A stretch of 64,000 nucleotides of DNA from Microbulbifer agarilyticus (lineage in GTDB: Bacteria; Pseudomonadota; Gammaproteobacteria; Pseudomonadales; Cellvibrionaceae), in NCBI RefSeq assembly GCF_001999945.1, contig NZ_CP019650.1, forward strand, positions 3,339,001 to 3,403,000, in the 5' to 3' direction. The translations under genes and the position numbers were made by a program. A model generated the notes under the pieces. That model was not told where the DNA came from. It saw only the letters and a list, made by a program, of their open reading frames with translations, and did no database searches. Each line of letters begins with the position of its first letter. Position 1 is the first letter of the stretch. Below are positions 19,267 through 28,088 of the stretch, piece after piece.

Positions 19267-20847
19267 ATGCAACACCGCGATTCCAATTCCAAAGATCCGT
19301 CCTACATCCAACCCGCAGAATTTTCTTTTGGTGGCGCGGAAGATGGCAATGCCCCCCAAGGTAATGTCAGCTCGGCGGACAAAAAAAACCCACAACACCA
19401 CCCGCGGAAAAATGCGAGAAAATGGGGTCCACTACTCATTGGCAGCGGCATGCTGACCGGGTTGATCACCGTATTCTGGCTACTGCCGAAAATGGTCGAT
19501 ACCCCCGAGCCGCCGGTAATTACGACGACCGCTCAGGCACCGACTGACCCCAAAGCCGCTCAACCCAAGGTTGAAGCATCGCCTTTTACCGAAGCGGAGA
19601 TCATGCAACAACGCCGGGATGTCCAGCAGGTGTTGCAGGAAATTCTCCAGCTACAGGAAGAGCTCCTTGAACGACGTGTAGAAACCTGGGCACCAGAGGA
19701 CTACTTCGCGGCGCGCACCCTCGCAGAAGGCGCCGATGGGATCTATCGCCAGCGCAAATTTATGCAGGCACTGGAGCAATACCGACAGGCATTGGCGGCG
19801 ATGCAACAATTGCGTGACAGTATTCCTGCGCGTATCGAGCAGCATCTGGCCGAAGGCAATAGCGCACTGGACATTGGCGACGACAAGGCCGCACACACCG
19901 CATTTGATCTGGCGCTCACTATTTCCGAGGGGCACCCGCGCGGGGCAAAAGGCAAGGCCCGTGCAGATCTATTGCCCGAAGTATGGTCACACTTCACCAG
20001 CGGCAAAGAGGCATTTGAAACACTGGAGTTGGATCTCGCTAAAACCGAGCTGGAAAAAGTACTGGCGCTCGATGCCGATACAGCGCCAGCCAAAGCCCTG
20101 CTACCGAAAGTGAAGGCGGCTATTCTCGAGCGTGATTACAGTGAAGCCATGTCGGCAGGTTATGCCGCGATTGATCGCAATGAATTTGAAAAAGCCAAAG
20201 GGCTTTTTTCCAAAGCCAAAAAACTGAAACCTAAGGCGACCGATCCGGATGCCGGCCTGCAACAAGCAGAGAATGGTATCGCCCAGACAAAAATTGATCG
20301 TCTATTTGCCAGCGCAAGGAAAAATGAAAAAGCGGAGCAATGGCACAAGGCTACAGCACAATACACGAAACTCATTGAGTCTGACGGTAGCCTGGTGGAA
20401 GCTATAACCGGTAAAGCACGTGCCAGCGCACGGGCGGAGCTCGATGATCAGTTGCAAGAACTATTGGGAGACCCGTTAAGCCTGAGCCAGGCGAAGCGCA
20501 ACCAGTATGCACGCAAGGTACTTGCCGACGCGCGTGGACTGAATGCAGGGGGTACGCGTATCAGCGGTCAGATTGAATCCCTGGAAATCGCACTGACCCG
20601 ATCGCTGATTCCTATTACCGTAGTGTTACAGTCAGACGCCAGCACCCAGGTCACCATTTACCACGTAGGTAAGCTCGGCAACTTCTCGCAACGGGAAATC
20701 GCGTTGAAGCCGGGCCGCTACACCGCCGTGGGTACCCGCCAGGGTTACCGCGATGTGCGCCAGGAATTCATTGTCGATCCCAAGTCCGACTCACCGGTTG
20801 TCACCATTCGATGCGCAGAGAAAATTAACAGCGCCAATAATTCCTGA
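19267..20847 (+). CDS. Single-pass TPR protein with PEGA-like C-terminus (cluster gene 4)
   Basis: 526 residues. The first 55 are polar, then one membrane helix (PLLIGSGMLTGLITVFWLLP) at about 57-76 places the rest in the periplasm. From about 115 to 400 there are TPR-like helical pairs, such as FMQALEQYRQALAAMQQLRD and LAKTELEKVLALDADTAPAK. The last 80 residues look like a PEGA-type beta domain (VTIYHVGKLGNFSQREIALK, then PGRYTAVGTRQGYRDVRQEF). The same kind of beta domain is repeated in the next gene, which suggests the two proteins contact the same partner or cell-wall material. Function unknown. Confidence 0.78.
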   Translation: MQHRDSNSKDPSYIQPAEFSFGGAEDGNAPQGNVSSADKKNPQHHPRKNARKWGPLLIGSGMLTGLITVFWLLPKMVDTPEPPVITTTAQAPTDPKAAQPKVEASPFTEAEIMQQRRDVQQVLQEILQLQEELLERRVETWAPEDYFAARTLAEGADGIYRQRKFMQALEQYRQALAAMQQLRDSIPARIEQHLAEGNSALDIGDDKAAHTAFDLALTISEGHPRGAKGKARADLLPEVWSHFTSGKEAFETLELDLAKTELEKVLALDADTAPAKALLPKVKAAILERDYSEAMSAGYAAIDRNEFEKAKGLFSKAKKLKPKATDPDAGLQQAENGIAQTKIDRLFASARKNEKAEQWHKATAQYTKLIESDGSLVEAITGKARASARAELDDQLQELLGDPLSLSQAKRNQYARKVLADARGLNAGGTRISGQIESLEIALTRSLIPITVVLQSDASTQVTIYHVGKLGNFSQREIALKPGRYTAVGTRQGYRDVRQEFIVDPKSDSPVVTIRCAEKINSANNS

Positions 20848-20894
20848 ATAGGGAAACCCTTCCCCGGCGAACAGATCAAAAAGTACAAGATTTT

Positions 20895-21194
20895 TCACGT
20901 TGTACACGCTGTTCGCTGGCATCGCCACCTCCGAAAACCTGACCCATTGGGCGCGTATTTTTTAGCTATTTTGACGAAGTCATCAGTGGACGAAATTGTC
21001 GTCTCAGTATCGCCAAAACAAGTAAAGCTACGCCAATCATCCGGCGATTCAGGTCGCACAGACGAGAGCAGACTAAGCTGAAATGCGCGGCTTTGTGTCT
21101 CTTGCCCAGAGGTGTCTCCGCCGAAACTGCATGCGGATAAAAATGCGACAGCCGCGACGGAAAAATCAATAAGTACGCAGTAACAGGGAATCAT
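20895..21194 (-). CDS. Possible small lipoprotein on the opposite strand
   Basis: The 349-bp gap between cluster genes 4 and 5 has no plus-strand frame but contains a 99-residue minus-strand frame. From ATG 21194 it opens with a hydrophobic signal and a lipobox-like end (DFSVAAVAFLSAC), followed by a Ser/Asp/Thr-rich polar chain with DDWRSFTCFGDTETTISS. It fills the gap almost exactly and would run against the cluster. Against it: no good ribosome site and a Cys/Arg-rich tail. It may be a real small lipoprotein, a remnant, or chance. Confidence 0.35.
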   Translation of the reverse strand: MIPCYCVLIDFSVAAVAFLSACSFGGDTSGQETQSRAFQLSLLSSVRPESPDDWRSFTCFGDTETTISSTDDFVKIAKKYAPNGSGFRRWRCQRTACTT

Positions 21195-21196
21195 AA

Positions 21197-23287
21197 ATGA
21201 CAGCCAAGGAAGCGGTATCCGCTCGCGATAGTGAGCCGTCCAACGAAGATGCACCCGTTATTCAGCCGATTGGCTTCACCCCTGCTCCGGTGTCTTCCGG
21301 CAGTAAGAAACTGCTGCTGTCCCCTAGAGCGATCATCGTCGCCAGCTGCCTTTTCGCCGGCGCGTTGATGCTGGTGTACCTGCTGATCGCCCGCTCACTT
21401 ATTTTCGAAACCCAACCCGGCGATGCCGACGTCACCGTAAGCGGTATTGCTCTGCCTCTGGGAGACGGACATCTGGTGCTACCGGGCCACTACAGCTACA
21501 CCGTGAGCGCCACAGGGTATGTGCCACAAAGTGGCGAGGTGGAAGTGCGCAGCGATCGCAACAGTCGCCACGCGGTCAATCTGGAGCGCCTCCCTGGCCA
21601 CCTGCAGGTGGTCACTGATCCCAATGTACCGGTACGTATTTTGGTAAACGGCGCGGAAGTGGATAGCAACGCCGGACTGGCGTCTGCTATCCCAGCGGGC
21701 CGCAAACGCATCACCATTCTTACCGAACGCTACCTGCCATTTAGCAAAGAGCTCGAAATCGAGGGGCTGGACAACACCCAGACACTCACTGCGAATCTGC
21801 GCCCTGCCTGGGCCAATGTGTACATCACCAGCAATCCGGCCGGTGCCACGGTGAGCGTCGAGGGAAAAGTTCTCGGCATCACACCGCTGACCGCGGAACT
21901 GGTACAAGGCGACCGGATGGTGGACATTTCACTGTCACAATACAAGACCATCCAGATTCCGGTGCCGGTAACCGCCGGTGTCGACCAGACTCTGCAAACG
22001 GTCGACTTGTCTGCCGCCGATGGCACCCTGCGTGTTGTGAGTACACCTTCCGGAGCCAGTGTCACAGTCAACGGCGAGTACCGGGGCCAGACACCAATGG
22101 ATTTGGATCTCGCATCCAACAGCCGGCATAAATTGCGCTTCTTTATGGACGGCTACAGTACCGTTGAGCGTTCGGTGGATGTGCGTGCCGGCGACCTGCG
22201 CGACATGAACGTTGAGCTGACCGCAGTATTCGGCAAGGTATCGATTAGCAGCAGCCCCGCGGATGCTCAGGTGTTCATCGATGGCAAACTCGCCGGCGTT
22301 GCAGGCCAGACCTTCACCCTGCCCACCCGCAGCCACAGCATCCTAGTGCGCAAGGCGGGCTATGAGGATTACCAGACCACCATTGTCCCCTCCAACAAGT
22401 TGAAACAATCCGTTCGTGCCGTCTTGTTAACCGGCGAACAGGCCCGCTGGAGTAATGTCCCCACGGAGATTACCCATGGGGCAGGCGGCAAGATGCTGCT
22501 TATGCGCCCGAAGGCGGAATTCACCATGGGCTCCTCTCGCCGTGAGCAAGGGCGACGCGCCAATGAAGTGCTGCGCAAAGTTGCACTTAACCGTCCGTTT
22601 TACATTGGCACAACGGAAGTCACCAATCGTGAATACCGTCGCTTCCAACGCATGCACAACTCCAGTCACGCCAACGGTGTCAGCCTGGATAATGACAGAC
22701 TGCCGGTCGTCAATATCAGCTGGAACGACGCCGCGCTGTTCTGCAACTGGCTCAGTGCGCGCGATGGACTCAAAGAGGTATACCGCAACGAGGGCGGCCG
22801 CGTTACGGGATTTGATGCCAGCGCCGACGGTTACCGCTTACCCACCGAAGCTGAGTGGGCCTGGGCCTCGCGCTTTGAGCGCGGTGCCATGCGCAAATTC
22901 CCATGGGGGGACGCACTTCCCGTAGGCAAAAACTCCGGCAATTACGCGGATAGTAGTGCAGGGCAAATCGTTCCCGCTGTACTGCGCACCTACAACGATC
23001 GCTACCCCGCAACGGCCCCCGTCGCCAGCTATGGCCCCAACCACATGGGCCTGTTTGATATGGGCGGCAATGTATCCGAGTGGATTCACGACATGTACAG
23101 CATCGGCACCGGTCTCTCCCTCAAACAAGAGGAAAATCCTGTGGGCACCCAGGACGGCGACTATCACGTGGTGCGCGGTTCCAGCTGGAAACACGCGGGT
23201 CTGACCGAGCTACGCCTGTCTTACCGCGATTACGGTGCGGATCCCCGCAATGACATCGGTTTCCGTGTTGCCCGCTGGGTCAAATAA
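21197..23287 (+). CDS. Single-pass PEGA-repeat protein with SUMF1/FGE-fold domain (cluster gene 5)
   Basis: 696 residues. A polar N-terminus is followed by one membrane helix (IIVASCLFAGALMLVYLLIA) at about 50-70. Four or five PEGA-type repeats occupy about 75-410, recognisable as VYITSNPAGATVSVEGKVLG, VVSTPSGASVTVNGEYRGQT and SISSSPADAQVFIDGKLAG. The last 270 residues are a formylglycine-generating-enzyme-like domain (FYIGTTEVTNREYRRFQ, YRLPTEAEWAWASR, FDMGGNVSEWIHDM, final IGFRVARW). The paired cysteines of true FGE near the C-terminus are absent (GSSWKHAGLTELRLSYRDYG), so a catalytic role in sulfatase maturation is unlikely. A binding or scaffold role in the periplasm is more plausible. 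Confidence 0.87.
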   Translation: MTAKEAVSARDSEPSNEDAPVIQPIGFTPAPVSSGSKKLLLSPRAIIVASCLFAGALMLVYLLIARSLIFETQPGDADVTVSGIALPLGDGHLVLPGHYSYTVSATGYVPQSGEVEVRSDRNSRHAVNLERLPGHLQVVTDPNVPVRILVNGAEVDSNAGLASAIPAGRKRITILTERYLPFSKELEIEGLDNTQTLTANLRPAWANVYITSNPAGATVSVEGKVLGITPLTAELVQGDRMVDISLSQYKTIQIPVPVTAGVDQTLQTVDLSAADGTLRVVSTPSGASVTVNGEYRGQTPMDLDLASNSRHKLRFFMDGYSTVERSVDVRAGDLRDMNVELTAVFGKVSISSSPADAQVFIDGKLAGVAGQTFTLPTRSHSILVRKAGYEDYQTTIVPSNKLKQSVRAVLLTGEQARWSNVPTEITHGAGGKMLLMRPKAEFTMGSSRREQGRRANEVLRKVALNRPFYIGTTEVTNREYRRFQRMHNSSHANGVSLDNDRLPVVNISWNDAALFCNWLSARDGLKEVYRNEGGRVTGFDASADGYRLPTEAEWAWASRFERGAMRKFPWGDALPVGKNSGNYADSSAGQIVPAVLRTYNDRYPATAPVASYGPNHMGLFDMGGNVSEWIHDMYSIGTGLSLKQEENPVGTQDGDYHVVRGSSWKHAGLTELRLSYRDYGADPRNDIGFRVARWVK

Positions 23288-23298
23288 TTGGAGGGCAT

Positions 23299-23661
23299 AT
23301 GACACAAGAAAAATCGCAAAACAGTTCTGCGCCCATTGCACAAACGCTACTTGTGGCGAGTTCCAGCAAGAAACGCATAGCGCTCATTCTTGCAACAGCC
23401 TTCGCTTGTGCACTCGCCTTGCAATCCGCTCCGAGCATCGCGCAACAAGAGGCCGCCGACACCGCCAGCGAAAAGACGCAGCAGAGTGACGATTCAGAGA
23501 ATACGGCAGCCCCGAAAACCGCCGTAGACACCGAGGCAGCACCAAAACCGAAGAAAGTCAAAACCACGATTAAAGCGCAAAGCGCACAAAGCGCAGACAG
23601 TTACGAAGCAACGGAAGAAATTTCCGAGGACCTTTCCGTTTCGTATCCGGTGGATATCTGA
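23299..23661 (+). CDS. Small exported acidic protein (cluster gene 6)
   Basis: Unrecognised 120-residue protein. The ribosome site GGAGGG lies 4 bp upstream of ATG. The first 30 residues are polar, then basic residues and a hydrophobic stretch (RIALILATAFACALALQSAP) end in a signal-peptidase-I-like SIAQ site. The mature part is Glu/Asp/Lys/Thr-rich with KPKKVKTTIKAQ and ends in LSVSYPVDI. It is probably disordered. It starts 11 bp after the PEGA-SUMF1 stop, so it is in the same transcript. Confidence 0.65.
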   Translation: MTQEKSQNSSAPIAQTLLVASSSKKRIALILATAFACALALQSAPSIAQQEAADTASEKTQQSDDSENTAAPKTAVDTEAAPKPKKVKTTIKAQSAQSADSYEATEEISEDLSVSYPVDI

Positions 23662-23781
23662 AGGGAACACGGACATTGCACCTAACCCAGATAACGGACA
23701 GGTGCGCAGAAGAGCACACACAGACAATAGCAATACCGGGCCAATCACCAATGGAAGGCCCCCAAAAAAGCGGGAAATCTC

Positions 23782-24576
23782 ATGAAATTCAAGTCTTCAG
23801 ATTTTATGTTCCAGCTGTTTGCCCTGCTCGGGGCCATCATCCTGGTCCATGCCATCTATGTAGCAATCATCCGTCCAAATGCGGACGCCTTGATTGCAGA
23901 ACAGATGGCGCGTGAAGAGGCCGGGGAAACCTACGCGCAACAGCGATCACTCTACATTGTGATGCGCGACTACGAGCAAGAAGCCTGTTTTGTCCTGATG
24001 CTTTGGGCCATGGCCATCATGGGGCTCAAAGCCCGCCGCTCAATACGTGAACGCAAACTGCTGGATGAAGCACTACTCAATGTCAGCGAGGGCACGCCGA
24101 TACTCCCGGAAGACGCCCGGGATCTCTCGCGACCGATCCAGGCGCTGCCTGAAGACGAACGTAACTTTTTGCTTCCACGTGCACTACTCACTGCACTGCA
24201 ACGTTTTGGCTCGACCCGCAACGTGGCTGCGGTTTCAAATTCCGTAAAAGAAGTCTGTGAGACAGAAGGTGATCGTCTGGACAGTGAACTAGCCATGGTG
24301 CGGTACATCACCTGGGCCATCCCGTCGATCGGATTTATCGGCACCGTACGCGGTATTGGTGAGGCCCTGGCACAGGCCCACCGTGCAGTGGAAGGCGATA
24401 TTGCCGGCGTCACCGTAAGCCTGGGTGTGGCTTTCAACTCCACCTTTGTGGCACTGGTAATCAGCATCGTCATTATGTTTTTCACCCACCAGCTGCAGCT
24501 AATGCAGGAGCGCTTGGTACTGGATACACAGAACTATTGCGACAACAAATTACTCCGCTTCCTCAAGGTGAGTTAA
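23782..24576 (+). CDS. MotA/TolQ/ExbB-family proton channel subunit (cluster gene 7)
   Basis: 264-residue inner-membrane protein of the ion-driven motor family. Helix 1 is at about 8-28, helix 2 at about 68-84, and after a cytoplasmic helical domain helices 3 and 4 lie at about 170-190 and 212-238. The family signature is clear: AIPSIGFIGTVRGIGEAL in helix 3 and the Thr-containing GVAFNSTFVALVISI in helix 4, which line the ion path in MotA, TolQ and ExbB. Such proteins form pentamers around a dimer of a partner with one helix bearing an essential Asp. No ExbD or TolR gene is adjacent; the VWA proteins two and three genes downstream carry such a helix. There is 121 bp between it and gene 6. 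Confidence 0.9.
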   Translation: MKFKSSDFMFQLFALLGAIILVHAIYVAIIRPNADALIAEQMAREEAGETYAQQRSLYIVMRDYEQEACFVLMLWAMAIMGLKARRSIRERKLLDEALLNVSEGTPILPEDARDLSRPIQALPEDERNFLLPRALLTALQRFGSTRNVAAVSNSVKEVCETEGDRLDSELAMVRYITWAIPSIGFIGTVRGIGEALAQAHRAVEGDIAGVTVSLGVAFNSTFVALVISIVIMFFTHQLQLMQERLVLDTQNYCDNKLLRFLKVS

Positions 24577-24672
24577 AGCGGGAGAGAAGATTTGAGCAAC
24601 ACCGGCAACCCCGGTTAACCAGAGATTCGGCAAGTCACGGACCTGACTGCCCAGAGCAAAACAGGAATTGGC

Positions 24673-25977
24673 ATGAGCAAGGGTGTACTGGAAATTAACG
24701 ACTGCGGCCTGCGTGTTTTTGATAGCACAAACGAAATCCTCGAAAGCCCGGGGGTCGCGATTATTAACAGCCACGAAATCATTACCGGAACCGCGGCACT
24801 GATGCGTGCGCGCAGCCACCCCACCGAGGTTAATCATCAGTTCTGGCGGCGGCTGAGCCTGGAGTCGGTGAAGTCAAACAATCCGGGATGTCGTCACCAT
24901 GCGGATCTCGCTTTTTGCCAGCTCAAGCACATTGCAGAACTTTGCGACCTGCCAGATGAAGTCGCCCTTGCGGTGCCCGGAAATTTTACCCATGAACAGC
25001 TAGCCCTGTTACTCGGCGTCGTGAAGGAAAGCGCATTTAACAGCGTCACACTCATTGATAGTGCCGTTGCCTGTATCAGTAGTTGCGCGCCACGCGGTGG
25101 TCATCTGCACGTGGAACTGCACCGTCATCAGACCCTGGTGAGCCGTGTACAGGTACACGAACACGCGGAACTGGAGATTGCGGAAACCGTTACCGACTCG
25201 GGTCTGCAGCATTTCCAGGAAGCCTGGGCACGAGTGTTTAGCGATGCCTTCGTGATGCAGTGTCGCTTCGACCCGTTCCATTCGGCCGAGGCAGAGCAGC
25301 AGTTGTATGACCTGCTGCCCCAGTGGATAGCCCGCGCGATGCGCCAGGGTGAAGTCATGGCAGAACTGGACGACCGCACCGCAAAGGTCAGTCTGCGCCA
25401 ACTGCAGGATGCGAGTACCCCCATTCTCTCCCGGGTGCGCGCGATGATCGACAATCTCGGCGATGCCAACAGCGTGGTATTCGTCTCCCATCGCTGGGCA
25501 GAAATCCCGGGCGGCGCACAACTCGCCGAACGTATCCATTTGCTCCCCCACAATGCGGTGGCCCAGGCAGTGGAAACCCACTGGCAGGAACTGCACTCGG
25601 AAACCGGCAATCTGCGGCTGATTACCAGCCTGCGTGCAGCGGAGGCCCACGATGTCGCAGTACAGATCAATGCGGCCGCAGAAGCAGGCGCTACCCATCT
25701 GCTGCATGGGCACCGCGCTCTCGCCGCACAACAGCCGCTGTTTGTGAGCTGGCAGAACGGCAAGCTGGACGTCACTCCTACGCCACCCACTCACCCTGCG
25801 GCCACCATCACCAATCACGCCGGGCGCCTCGCGCTGCGCGTGGATGCCGGTGCGGACTTGATGCTAAACGGCGAATCCATTGCCGCCCCGGTGAACCTCA
25901 CTGCAGGAGATCGCATTGGTGTGGCGGACTTCGACGGCGTAATAACTGCGATTAGCGTGGAACAATATGGCGCGTAA
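24673..25977 (+). CDS. Degenerate Hsp70/actin-fold protein with FHA-like tail (cluster gene 8)
   Basis: 434-residue soluble protein without signal peptide, so probably cytoplasmic. The first 200 residues follow the Hsp70/actin-like ATPase order: an N-terminal beta hairpin, then VALAVPGNFTHEQLALLLG near 97 and NSVTLIDSAVACISSC near 118, the equivalent of the Hsp70 segment around its second phosphate loop. The following strand HLHVELHRHQTLVSRV lacks the Asp-Gly-Gly-Gly-Thr loop, so ATP hydrolysis is doubtful. The last 55 residues (ITNHAGRLALRVDAGADLM then LTAGDRIGVADFDGV) resemble an FHA-type beta-sandwich edge. It overlaps the next gene by 11 bp. Confidence 0.72.
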   Translation: MSKGVLEINDCGLRVFDSTNEILESPGVAIINSHEIITGTAALMRARSHPTEVNHQFWRRLSLESVKSNNPGCRHHADLAFCQLKHIAELCDLPDEVALAVPGNFTHEQLALLLGVVKESAFNSVTLIDSAVACISSCAPRGGHLHVELHRHQTLVSRVQVHEHAELEIAETVTDSGLQHFQEAWARVFSDAFVMQCRFDPFHSAEAEQQLYDLLPQWIARAMRQGEVMAELDDRTAKVSLRQLQDASTPILSRVRAMIDNLGDANSVVFVSHRWAEIPGGAQLAERIHLLPHNAVAQAVETHWQELHSETGNLRLITSLRAAEAHDVAVQINAAAEAGATHLLHGHRALAAQQPLFVSWQNGKLDVTPTPPTHPAATITNHAGRLALRVDAGADLMLNGESIAAPVNLTAGDRIGVADFDGVITAISVEQYGA

Positions 25978-27049
25978 AAACCGGCGTTTTACAACGTTCA
26001 GCCTGTCATTCCTCGACATCATGTCCTGCGGGTTTGGCGCCGTGGCGTTGATCTTCCTGATCATCAAACATGGCTCGGATCACGACGTCGAGGCGGAAAA
26101 CCAGGACCTGTCGGCGGAAGTAAACCTTCTGCAGGAAGAAGTGCAATTCGGTCGTGAGCACATGGTGCTCGCCCGTAACACCCTCGACACCACTAGTGAC
26201 GAGCTTGCCGAAGCTCAGGGGCTGGCGCGGCGAATCATGGAGCAGATCGAAGAGGTAAAAGGCAACCTTGCCGAAGTGGATAGTACGACCGATGAGATGG
26301 ACATCGCCCGCCTGCAGAAAAAACTGAAAAAGCTGGAACAGGCCAAGAAACAGCTCGAAGAAGAAAACAAAAAGCTCGGCAATAACGTGCGTAAATTTGT
26401 CGGCGATGGTGACCGGCAATACCTCACCGGCTTGCGCCTCGGCGGCGACCGGATTCTGATCCTGCTGGACTCCTCTGCCAGTATGCTCGCCGATGAGCTG
26501 ATCAAGGTTATCCGTACCCGCAACATGTCGGATTCGGTGAAGCGCAATACGGAAAAGTGGCGCCGGGCCAAGCAAACTGTCAACTGGCTGGTGGCTCAGT
26601 TCCCCCAGGATAGTCAGTATCAAATCTATACATTCAACACTGGTTTTCAGGCCGCCATTGTCGGCACCGAAGACCGCTGGCTGAATGTCGACGATCGCGA
26701 CCAGATTGATGAAGCCATGAAGTCGCTGGATAAAGTTGTCCCACAGAATGGCACCAGTCTCGAGCGGGTTTTCCACGCGGTGAACAATATGTCTCCGCTG
26801 CCCGACAACATCATCCTGATCACCGACGGCTTGCCCACCCAGGGCATGAAAGCGCCGCGTGGCAATACTGTATCCGGCAAGGACCGACGGAAGCTGTTCC
26901 GCAGCGCGGTGAAGGTGCTGCCCAAGAGTATTCCGGTCAATGTGGTACTCGCCCCGATGGAGGGTGACCCCTTTGCCGCTAGTGAGTTCTGGAAGCTTGC
27001 AATGAGCAGCCAGGGATCCTTCCTCGCACCCTCTAAGGACTGGCCATGA
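25967..27049 (+). CDS. Membrane-anchored VWA protein with ExbD-like helix (cluster gene 9)
   Basis: 360 residues. The N-terminus is short and basic, then one membrane helix reads FSLSFLDIMSCGFGAVALIF with an Asp near residue 17. Residues 45-125 are a coiled coil. The von Willebrand A domain starts near 150 with a complete MIDAS first loop (ILLDSSASM), a TSLER segment near 260 and ITDGLPTQG near 285, so a divalent metal can probably be bound. The VWA domain would lie in the periplasm. The helix resembles the ion-carrying helix of ExbD/TolR/MotB, making this a candidate partner for cluster gene 7. It is translated in overlap with both neighbours. Confidence 0.85.
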   Translation: MARKNRRFTTFSLSFLDIMSCGFGAVALIFLIIKHGSDHDVEAENQDLSAEVNLLQEEVQFGREHMVLARNTLDTTSDELAEAQGLARRIMEQIEEVKGNLAEVDSTTDEMDIARLQKKLKKLEQAKKQLEEENKKLGNNVRKFVGDGDRQYLTGLRLGGDRILILLDSSASMLADELIKVIRTRNMSDSVKRNTEKWRRAKQTVNWLVAQFPQDSQYQIYTFNTGFQAAIVGTEDRWLNVDDRDQIDEAMKSLDKVVPQNGTSLERVFHAVNNMSPLPDNIILITDGLPTQGMKAPRGNTVSGKDRRKLFRSAVKVLPKSIPVNVVLAPMEGDPFAASEFWKLAMSSQGSFLAPSKDWP

Positions 27050-28047
27050 GTAGACGTAGTAAACGACAGCAAGAAGAGTTCAGCATTTCTTTTCTCGACG
27101 TCATCTGTTGTGGATTCGGCGCAATCGTCCTTCTGCTGATGATCGCAAAAACCGTGGAGCCTATCGTGCTCGAAGAAGCGGAACTGGATCTGGACGGCCA
27201 GGTACAGGAGCTGCAGGAACAACTGGCAGAAATCCGCGGCGAAACCACCGTTTTGAACCGTGACCTGAACGCGAAGAAAGAGCAACTGGACATTGAGACC
27301 AAACGCATTGCCAAGCTGAAAGGCGAACTGGAAACCTTACAAGCCGTCTACGCCCGTAAAACCGAGAGCGAGTCCGAGGAAGGCAAGCTGAAAGGTGAGC
27401 TGACCATCGCCCTGCAGAGCATGACCGACGAAATGAAGCGTCTGCTCGGTGAAAACTATCAGCGCAAGAACAATGTGATCGGCGGTATCCCCGTAGATAG
27501 CGAGTACATCCTGTTCATCATCGACACTTCCGGCAGTATGTTCAATTACGGCTGGGATCGAATGATCGAAGAGATGGTAAACACGCTCAATCTCTACCCC
27601 AACGTGAAAGGCATCCAGGTGATGAACGATATGGGGGACTACATGTTCTCCAACTATCGCAACCGCTGGATTCCCGATACCCCCGGGCGCCGCCAAGCAG
27701 TGCTCGACCGGTTGCGCGCCTGGAATCCCTTCAGTAACTCGAGCCCAGTGGAAGGTATCCAGAAAGCCGTGCGCACCTTCTATGACCCCAACAAGAAAAT
27801 CAGCATCTACGTGTTGGGTGACGAGTTTACCGGCAAGTCGATTCGCAACGTAATGATGGCGGTTGATCGCGTGAATGCACAGCGGGGTGAAGACCAGCGA
27901 ATGGTGCGTATCCATGCCATCGGCTTCCCGATCCAGTTCTCGCGCCCACTGCACCTGCAAACAACAGGCCTGCGCTTTGCCGCACTTATGCGGGAGCTCA
28001 CCTACCGTAACGGCGGCACCTTCGTAGGACTCAACGATTTCCGGTAA
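27046..28047 (+). CDS. Second membrane-anchored VWA protein with ExbD-like helix (cluster gene 10)
   Basis: 333-residue paralogue of the preceding gene, starting in an ATGA overlap. The same helix motif is present (FSISFLDVICCGFGAIVLLL) with Asp near residue 18, followed by a coiled coil of about 40-115. The VWA domain starts near 150 with MIDAS loop FIIDTSGSM; a Ser replaces the usual MIDAS Thr in NSSPVEGIQ, and the VLGDEFTGKS strand follows. The VWA domains of genes 9 and 10 are diverged, while the membrane helix motif is almost identical, so the helix is under strong constraint. The two could form a heterodimer in the centre of a gene 7 ring. Confidence 0.85.
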   Translation: MSRRSKRQQEEFSISFLDVICCGFGAIVLLLMIAKTVEPIVLEEAELDLDGQVQELQEQLAEIRGETTVLNRDLNAKKEQLDIETKRIAKLKGELETLQAVYARKTESESEEGKLKGELTIALQSMTDEMKRLLGENYQRKNNVIGGIPVDSEYILFIIDTSGSMFNYGWDRMIEEMVNTLNLYPNVKGIQVMNDMGDYMFSNYRNRWIPDTPGRRQAVLDRLRAWNPFSNSSPVEGIQKAVRTFYDPNKKISIYVLGDEFTGKSIRNVMMAVDRVNAQRGEDQRMVRIHAIGFPIQFSRPLHLQTTGLRFAALMRELTYRNGGTFVGLNDFR

Positions 28048-28088
28048 AAATAATTTGATCAGGGGCACGGATAGCCCGGGAGCAAACA

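Noticed and set aside
26006..27285. Minus-strand frames across the VWA genes.
   Set aside because: Shadows of the conserved plus-strand VWA genes.
23782..28047. Considered a Zorya-type anti-phage system because of the MotA-like gene.
   Set aside because: No ZorB with OmpA-like domain, no ZorC, helicase or nuclease gene is present; the neighbours are lipoproteins and VWA proteins.
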